From Cenococcum geophilum 1.58 (taxonomy: Eukaryota; Ascomycota; Dothideomycetes; Gloniales; Gloniaceae): a DNA stretch of 64,000 nucleotides. Under the pieces are notes generated by a model. It searched no databases and had not been told where the DNA came from. It saw nothing but the letters and a program-made list of their open reading frames with translations. The position numbers were made by a program, and so were the translations under genes. Below, piece by piece: positions 56,651 to 64,000 of this stretch (position 1 is the stretch's first letter; the number at the start of each line of letters is the position of its first letter). Location: positions 2,356,001-2,420,000 of the forward strand of contig KV748184.1 in NCBI GenBank assembly GCA_001692895.1, in the 5' to 3' direction.

Positions 56651-57126
56651 TTAATGTTGCTTAACTAACACCTACCAGAGGTTCCTCCGTCCTTTCTATC
56701 TCCTCTCTTACCCGTCTCCTTATCCGATACTATCTATATCACTATATTAACTAATAAATCCCTTAGTAGAGATTAGGGAGGGGTATTAGAGCGCCTCTAG
56801 CTCTTATAAGGAAGAAGAAAGAAGAAGAGAGGAAGGTATAGAGGAGGGAGTATTTATAGACGGGAGGAGGCCTATAAACGGGAGATTAGGCAGCCATAAT
56901 ATAGATATTAACGTTACTCGACTAATACCTACCGGACGCCCCTCCGTCCTTCCTATCTCCTCTCTTACCCGTCTCCTCGTTAGATGCTATCTATATCGCC
57001 ACGTCGACTAATAAATCCCTTAGTAGGGACTAGGGAGGGGTATTAGAGTACCTCTAGCTCTTATAAGGAAGAAGAAAAGAAGAGAGGAAGGTATAGAGGA
57101 GGGAGTATTTATAGACGGGAGGAGGC
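56651..57126. repeat. Two-copy tandem repeat (~220 bp) in Helitron 3' region
   Basis: 56651-56872 and 56911-57126 share CTCCGTCCTTYCTATCTCCT, AATAAATCCCTTAGTAG, GAGGGGTATTAGAG and GGAGTATTTATAGACGGG. They differ mostly by transitions. Non-coding. Confidence 0.85.
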
Positions 57127-57206
57127 CCTGCGAGTACGTAATTTGGTAAGTACTAATAGTATAAGATTCTCGTATAAGATAGGCTTAATTGCTTACTAAA
57201 ATACGG

Positions 57207-57346
57207 GGTGTCTCTGTTACTGTAGTGGCTACTACAGTAGTAGAGACGCCTTAAATATTTAATGTAACTAACTACTAAGGCTGTTAATAAGTGAAAGGTA
57301 GGCTACCGATGTGGTATAAACGATATAGTTGTTAATATCGTTTATA
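57207..57346. other. Two strong hairpins
   Basis: 57207-57250: GGTGTCTCTGTTACTGTAG and CTACAGTAGTAGAGACGCC form a stem of about 19 bp with a short loop. 57315-57346: TATAAACGATAT, 8-base loop, ATATCGTTTATA, a perfect 12-bp stem. They may mark the real or an older 3' terminus of the Helitron coding unit. Confidence 0.7.
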
Positions 57347-57349
57347 GCC

Positions 57350-59640
57350 TATTTTTGCTTTTAGTGTACGCGTAAATCGTCCTTATATTTGGCGTAGAGC
57401 TAGTTATAGGCAGTAAGCTAGTTTAGGTCTAGCTTTGCTATTAATATAGCCGTAGGTAGTATGTCCCTTAGTATAGGCCAACTTAGTAGTTCTAGCTTTA
57501 GAAGATCGTCTTTCTTTTTAGATAGGTCGATATACTACTATACCTTATTAGTTTTAGCTGTGTCTTAGATAATAAAGAACTATTAAATCTAATTAGATGG
57601 CTTATTAAGGATAAGGTTAATTTTTAATTTGGTAGAGGTTATTATTTTTAGAATTTAATAGGTTAGGAAGGGTCTAGGTTAGGGTCTAGCTAGCGTCTTA
57701 GTAGAACCTTATTTGGACGTTCCGAACTTTTAATTTAATTTATTAGTTTAGATTACTAAAATCTAAAATTTTATTATAGGGAGCGCGATTAATAACCCCT
57801 ACTGATAGCTTTAACTATGTCTAATTTTTGATTTATAAATCGGCAGATTTATAGGTAATAGTTATTATAAGTAGCTCCAGGTGCAGTATATATAAAATCT
57901 TAACTATAGTATAGAGAAGTTATAGCTGCTAATATGCGGTCCTAAGTATTCTTAGAGGTTACGTGACTTCTTATATAAGCAACATTTCCGCCCTTTAAAA
58001 AATTGAAAAATTCTAAAAATTAATTAACGCTATAGATAGTAGTAATATTAATCCGGTAGTACTGCCAATTCTCCCTATATACCATTGTATGTATATCTAA
58101 TAGCTCTAAAAGCAGTAAGAAGGTAGGACGGATAGGGGGGTTAAAATTTAGAAAATTAGATTTTGTGGTTAAGCTATTTAAAAGTTAGAAAACTAAGACG
58201 AATGCCGTATTCTCTGCTTACCTCTAAGCCAGTATATAATTTCCTAATTAGGAAAAGTCGTTTACGAGTAGTTACTACTACCTCTGTATAAAATCTTCTT
58301 ATTATGCCTCTTTAGTCTTACTTATAGATAACTAAAATTGTTTTATATCGAACCTATATTTAAATATAAGCCCTAAAAGCTTCTTAACTCGGGAGATTAC
58401 TATATAGGTTAGCCCGGCTATCTTATTCTTTTCCTTAATATCTAGAACTACCTAGTTAAGTATTAGGCCCTGGCTTTTATATATAGTAAGAGCAAAAGCT
58501 AGAGTAATTAGAAATTAACGCCGTAAGCAAGAGCCTCTTATACCCTTTTATTTACGAAGCACGGAAAATATAGGAACGGCTTTCTTACTATCCTGCCAAG
58601 TAAATAGGGTAGGTCCGTTATACCTATCTACTATAATTAGTAGTAACTAAGGCTGATCCTTTTTAATATCCGCATGTCCCTTTTATATAACATCTTTAAC
58701 TATACTAGTAGTACCGTTTACTAAGCCTAGTTTAACCTAGATATTATATATTAGTATTACTTTTACGCTAATATATAGGGCTAGATTCTCTAAAGTATCG
58801 CACTAATTAAAAGTAACTTTCCGCGCACCTATACTAGTGTTAACTAACTTAATAGCCACCACTGGCTGTAAAAGGTTGCGAAGCCGAATAGTGTTATACT
58901 TACCTATAGCAGCGCGTGTGCTATATAGCCGAATTACGTTATTAAAGCCCGCAACCTTATTAGTAGATAGGCCCTGCTTACACCTAGTTAAAAGAAGCTT
59001 CTAGGTTAAATTACTTATAAAATTACTATATAGCTCTATAAGGGCAGTCCTAAATATAAAGCTCTTAGTATTATTACCGCCCTACTATATAACTTAATTT
59101 AGGACGGCTGTTCGGTTAATTACCTTATAGGCTCCCTTTCTATAGCTAGCAAGCTCTAATAGCCTAGCGGGTAGATTGCTGTATAAGGCCGCTTGACCTA
59201 TAGGGGGAAGCTAATAGAAATCGCTTACTAGTAAGATGTTTAAGCCTTTAAAGTAGTTATTGTTATATATAGGGTAGATTTAACGGAGGCGGCAATTAAT
59301 CTAGGCTAGATATACTTGCCTAATTATAGATTTCTCGTTAAGGATAAGATAGTAAATATCCTTAAAAGCTTACTATAGAGGTATAAGACTAATAGTAAGC
59401 AATTCCTTAAAGGGGCGATTTACCGGTAGCTTTAATAGATCGTATATAGTCCTACCATTAATATTAAAGGCAGCTACCTTAGTAGGGGCGGCTCGAGCTA
59501 ATGGCAATAGCTTACTATTAGCCCTTGCTATAGTATAGAGCGTAGTAAAGAGAACAGTAATAAGATGTGATTTGCCGGTTCCTGCCTCTCTATTAACGTT
59601 AATCCGTAGCGGGGGGGGCCAAGGCCCACTTAGATTTGCC
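57350..59640 (-). pseudogene. Helitron helicase (PIF1-like) part
   Basis: On the minus strand near 59630-59090, translation with stops read through gives NREAGTGKSHLITVLFTTLY (Walker A GTGKS), AAFNINGRTIYDLLKLPVN, YLILNEKSII (Walker B, with Asp changed to Asn) and GLNILLVSDFY*LPPIGQAAL. This is the Helitron PIF1 helicase order. Downstream parts to 57.35 kb are too damaged for confident motifs. Confidence 0.8.
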
Positions 59641-62490
59641 TGTAGTGATTAACCATAGTGTTATAAATATAACGCTGGCCTGGCTGTAAGGAAGACGGAG
59701 TTGCTATTTAGGATAGGCGGCTTTATAGTAGAGGCTATAATTATACTTCCTGCTAATAAGTCCTCTTATTAAACTGCGGGTATATACCCTAATATATACC
59801 CTAATTATAGTTATAATTAAGCTCCCTATTACTAAGCCTGTTAGGATCCTTAATCTTAACTCTATTAGTGTTTTAAACGCGGGTATATAGGGCCTTAAAG
59901 GACTAATATAACTCTAAGTTATCTACGAAATCGCCCTTAAACTTATTAATATTATTAGCAGTTTTATAAGCTTTATCTAGTTTCCAGTTATAGTAGTCAA
60001 GTGGGTGCTAATAAGAGTTAACGTAAGCCTAATAGGAAGCCATATAATTAGGGGCCCCAAATCTATTAGTATAAGTAGCCACTTCCTTATACTCCCTCTA
60101 TGGGTAATAAAGGATAAGCTTTACACGGTAGAACTTAGGATACTATAGATAGGAAGGATCGCCTTTATATTATGGAAAGTACGATATAACTTAAGGCTTT
60201 ACTCTTAGCCGACGCTTATAAGTAGAGTAATTAAAATGGAGTAGGAAATTAAAGAAAGTAACGTCCTCTACCCTATTTGGGCGGCGCTTATATTTCTTAT
60301 AGTTAGATAATCCGCACCCTCTTAGTTAGCTATCCTTAAGCTTATATATAGCGCTTTAATCGTCCTCCTAGTGGTAGTTTAAAGTTACTATATTCCTAAA
60401 GCCTTTATAAAGGGGAATATTAAAAAGCAGATAGTATACCTCCTACGCCGACTAATCGCGTTTAGTAATAAGCTTGTTTATAAACCTAGCTACTACTAAA
60501 CTAAAGGCATAAAGGCTATTAACGTGCGGCTATACTAATTAGAGTAGCTCCTAGTAAGAAGTTAACTTCTTCTCTTCCTTGCTGTAATATTTGCCTATAT
60601 AGTTAACTATTACTAATATACTTATAGCAGGTGATATATTAATATTCACCATCCACGCCAATATTATAGCTGTATTGTAACTATTAAGAAGCTTATTATT
60701 ACGCTGTAGATAGAACGTCTAGTAATATAGATTTTAATCCTTTAATACAGCGGCCTTATTGCGGAGAGAGCGTGGAAAGTAGAAGCGGCACTCCTTTGCT
60801 CTAGTAGAGCCTTTCTTTAATCTTAAGCAGTAAGATTTAGTGCAATTGCGGTGCCGTTAAAATCGATTAAGGTAGGTAGTAAGAAGCTTACTAGTGTTAA
60901 GTTGTTCTTTATAGCTAAGAGTAGAAGGATATTAAAAATTGGGAGGCCTAGATTAATTAGGATTTATTACGGATATAAAAGTAGCCTAGTACTTAGTAAA
61001 AGCCGCCCTTAATGCACTAGCTGACGGATCTGGCTTTGGGGCTGTTAAACTCTATAAGAAGCTATATATATAGCCGCTACCTTATACCTACCACTTATAT
61101 TAGGACTAAAAGTTAGTACTATTAAATAGACCTATAAGTATATGCTTCCTAAATAGATTGAAGCGGCGATATAGCTAGTAAGCAGCAATATATGGGTTAT
61201 TATTAAGATTTTGAGAAGCAATCCGGTAGCGCTAAGCCTTATTAGCAGCCTTATATTCGTTAAATCAAGGCATATAAGAGTGTAGATTATACTAATATAG
61301 ATTAGTAGTGCTAAGTATAAAGAATAGAGACCCGCTCTTAATATTTTTAGTATAAGCTATAAGCTTATTTCTCTTCTGCTTTTAGTAAGGCCTAGTACCC
61401 TTAAGCTTCTATATATGCCGTATAATCTTATTTAAAACCTAGTTACCCCTACTACTATTTATAAGATTACTAAGCTTGTCTAAAGATAGATTATTCTTAT
61501 TTAATCGGCCGTAAAGGAAGCGGGTAGCGTTAAGGGCTTGCTCTCTTATAATCTAATTAAACATATAGTAGTGAAATAAGGGGTAGCAGCTAAACCGACT
61601 GTCCTAATACTTAAGCATATACTTAGCGTACGCAGCTAGGGTAACCGTACGGCTTCGTGGTATGTTAAAATCTGCTTTACTATAAGGAAATAGGGTAGGA
61701 AAGGTGCCGCGTATAATAAAACTAGCTAATTGCTTAGAGAGAGGTGTCTATCGTATAGTAGGAACCTCTAAGCCCGCTTGTAAGTCTTATTAGTGTTAAA
61801 CCTCGCGACCTAAAAGCTCTAATTTATTAAGGTTAGGCACTAGATTAGAAACTAAAGTATCTAGTACGTTATTATTAAATTCGCTGTCTAGTATATTACT
61901 GCCAAGCTCGGCAGGTAGAGGATTAATAATAGGAGGATGTTATATAGGAGTAGTAGGGTAAGCCGTCGGGCTACTAAAATTAGACTCTAACTTATTAATA
62001 TAGGGTAGCTAATCTAATATAGAGCTATTTTTAGATAAGCTAGTAAGCCGGGTACTATATATTTTAACGTTGCGATAATTAGGATAATTAACCTTTAGAA
62101 AGTAAAGCTACCGTGCTATAGTAGAGCGCCTTACAGTATACCGTTTGGTAAACCGCCGACTTAGGTATTTACTACCCTCTACTACCGCAGGCCTTACGAC
62201 CAGTATATTAAGTTTAGTAGGTAGCCGTGGTAGCTACCTCTAAGTCTTTAGTATGTTCTGGCTAAAACAGCAGACGTGGCCAGTATAGCGATGTTGCTAG
62301 CCGCGTATACGCACGACTTATAGATAAACGTATACGCGCGTAATTAGAAGCTCCTCTACCGCGGTAAGTATAGGTAGGAAGCTAGGAACAGGCCCTGGAT
62401 TAAGCCCGTTGCTTTTACTAAATAGGGAAGAAAGGGTTGGATTCTTAAGGGCGTCCTTAATACAGGCTTTGCATACACCTATATTATTAC
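59641..62490 (-). pseudogene. Helitron Rep and Helitron-like N-terminal domain part
   Basis: Minus-strand remnants: NIGVCKACIKDALKNPTL, LNPGPVPSFLPILTAVEELLI, RYTGHVCCF, then WLYFLKVNYPNYRN correspond to the conserved N-terminal region of fungal Helitron proteins, between about 62490 and 62060. Rep catalytic His/Tyr motifs must lie further down (61.6-60 kb) but could not be read with confidence. Confidence 0.65.
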
Positions 62491-63203
62491 CCTCTATAGC
62501 TAGGCCTATTTAGAACCACCGCTCCCTATAACGACTGTACGTCTCTATATATTTAGCCTATAGTATACTCTTAAACTTCTTAATTCGCTCCTAATTAACA
62601 GCCAAAATAGGTAGTGGTATAGCCGTAGTCGGAGCTTGCCGCAAGGAAGGTGGTATTAGTGGTAGAGTAGGTGTTAACGGTAGGGTAGGTATCGGCGGTA
62701 GGGTAGGTATTGGCGGTAGAGCAGGCATAGGAGCCAGCCCCGGCAAGGATGTATTTAGGCCATCTCTTCTACTGCACGGAGCTTCATCTGTGGTATATAG
62801 CGGAGGAGTAGGCGAGTGAGCTTTACCCCACCAATTAAGAATGCGATGCTCCCGTTGTATTGCCCTAATTGTCTTTCGCCGTTAAGCAATTTCAGGGGTA
62901 TCTTAACTGTTCTGGCCGCGAGGCAGGAAGGCGTTCTTGGTATCGTTTTTAGGTGGAGCAATTCGCTGGCGCCTTATAGGACGATTCTTAGTAATAGAAC
63001 CTAACTTTATAAGAGCTCCCCGCTTATATTTAGAGGCCTAGAAAGGTAAGCAGAAGTAGAAGTAATATATAGGGAAGACGCGCCTTTGACCGACATAACT
63101 GGCACAGCTTTAAAATCTTCTTTAAAGGGCCGTCTTTAACAAAGTTAAGGCGGGGCTTATGGATATAACACTTACTGCACTTAATTACAGTAGGATCTGC
63201 CAT
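62491..63203 (-). pseudogene. Helitron ORF start with zinc-knuckle-like motif
   Basis: Start at 63203: MADPTVIKCSKCYIHKPRLN, with C-x2-C followed by LKLCQLCR, a C-x2-C pair. Then comes a Pro-rich repeat (TLPPIPTLPLTPTLPLIP) encoded by 62655-62735. Composition is closer to normal here than in the helicase part. Confidence 0.7.
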
Positions 63204-63438
63204 ATCTATAAGATATATAGTAGTATAATAGAAGTGTCAACAAAAAGAAAGGCGCAATACTAGGATATTTTGACGTTTATAATATTTTGATGTTTGTTAC
63301 GTGGATTCTGCCATAACTTACCGCGCGTACTTTTTTCTAACCAATTAGAAGCCAGCTCTCCAACCAATCATAAGCAAGCTTGGCGGGGTTTAAAATCCAG
63401 GACCCGAAAGTAATAGACCACTCGTAAACTCGGGTCAA

Positions 63439-64000
63439 TAATGGATAAAATTTACGGCAGTGCTCGTAGCCGGCTCTAGGGTTAGCCTACCGGCGCTAGA
63501 GTAAATCTAATTCCACGTTCTTTTAGACAAACATGCGGCACCGTACATAGCATTTTATTAATTATCACTCAACGGCACTATCAGGAATAGCTTACCACTA
63601 GTGTGTAGAACGCGGGGTTGGACTCTTCAAAAGGGAGTTTTATCTAGAAGGTGCATTACATTTACAGATAATTAGGTATTCTTCCAGTACAAAAAGGCGC
63701 TTTAGAAAAACTTTTCTCGCGATGTGTTCTTCAACCAACCAACTTTAGATCCCTATTTAAGTGGATCACCTTTCACGGTATATGGGATCCTTGTCATGCA
63801 TTTCACACATTAAGTATTCGGATATCAAGCGGATGCGCTGTGTACATTTCGTGGTTTAGAGAACTATCTTAAACAACTAACAGCAGCGAAGGGGCACGCC
63901 GCGACTAGAGTAAACTTGGCATCCAGGTTCCACTGGGGTTTGGCCGGAGTCAATGTTTGATGCTGCCATCTATTGGGCGTGGTCCTTTCACCATCCGGAT
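63439..64000. other. No gene recognised
   Basis: GC-normal sequence right of the Helitron 5' end. No supported frame or repeat; it may be host intergenic DNA. Confidence 0.45.

Larger units (their letters stand above)
55722..63438 (-). mobile_element. Degraded autonomous Helitron (Helitron2-like ends)
   Basis: The 5' end (minus strand) is at 63438, starting TTGACCCGAGTTTA. The same 14-mer occurs at 55794-55807 as an inverted copy, followed towards the 3' side by the hairpin ACGTTG-loop-CAACGT (55771-55788). An inverted repeat at the 5' terminus plus a subterminal partner and hairpin at the 3' side is the asymmetric arrangement described for Helitron2 elements. Minus-strand remnants of the N-terminal zinc region, Helitron-like N domain, Rep and PIF1 helicase lie between. 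RIP stops are everywhere. The 3' boundary is uncertain. Confidence 0.75.

Noticed and set aside
1-64000. tRNA or rRNA genes
   Set aside because: No cloverleaf with A/B-box pairs or rRNA core was recognised on either strand by eye; a tRNAscan run would settle it.

Overview
The window looks like a chromosome segment from a filamentous ascomycete (Pezizomycotina). The real genes have short GT-AG introns of about 50-160 bp and fungal family members (UMP1, a UBL3/MUB-type ubiquitin-like protein, a TMEM19/DUF92 membrane protein, a fungal-specific transcription-factor-domain protein). Most transposon sequence is AT-rich, full of TAA/TAG, and differs between copies mainly by CA-to-TA and TG-to-TA changes, the signature of repeat-induced point mutation (RIP). 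Species cannot be fixed from the sequence alone.

Layout. 0-13 kb is a gene-bearing, GC-normal part: a five-exon transcription-factor-like gene (662-2810), a piggyBac-derived MITE (~4.3 kb), a decayed quinone oxidoreductase (5.5-6.6 kb), a DUF92/TMEM19 gene (8.2-9.5 kb), a PIF/Harbinger-like MITE (9.7-10.0 kb), UMP1 (10.3-11.0 kb) and, convergent to it, a prenylation-motif ubiquitin-like gene (11.7-12.7 kb). 14.4-16.9 kb holds a non-autonomous Helitron-like element whose ends match a large degraded Helitron at 55.8-63.4 kb.

17-45 kb is one deeply nested stack. A little-mutated Ty1/copia fragment is split at an exact 8-bp target-site duplication by a hAT element (18486-44608). Inside the hAT are a Tad1-like LINE (19615-25179, 14-bp TSD), a Ty3/gypsy element (25264-39615, 426-bp LTRs, 5-bp TSD) and a block of tandem repeats (~40.4-43.3 kb). 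Inside the gypsy are a second copia (29194-35026, 229-bp LTRs, 5-bp TSD) and a 5'-truncated LINE (38078-38601, 12-bp TSD).

45.5-53.2 kb is a second hAT (8-bp TSD) broken by one piggyBac-like element and carrying another near its right end. 53.8-54.7 kb is a nucleoside-phosphorylase-domain gene. 55.8-63.4 kb is the Helitron, minus strand, with degraded Rep/helicase.

The host genes are unrelated housekeeping or regulatory genes and form no pathway together. The main interest is the resolvable insertion history, the two related hAT-sized elements (each about 3.2 kb after subtraction), the Helitron pair with inverted ends plus a hairpin, and the piggyBac-like family with one copy that is nearly readable apart from four RIP-type nonsense codons.
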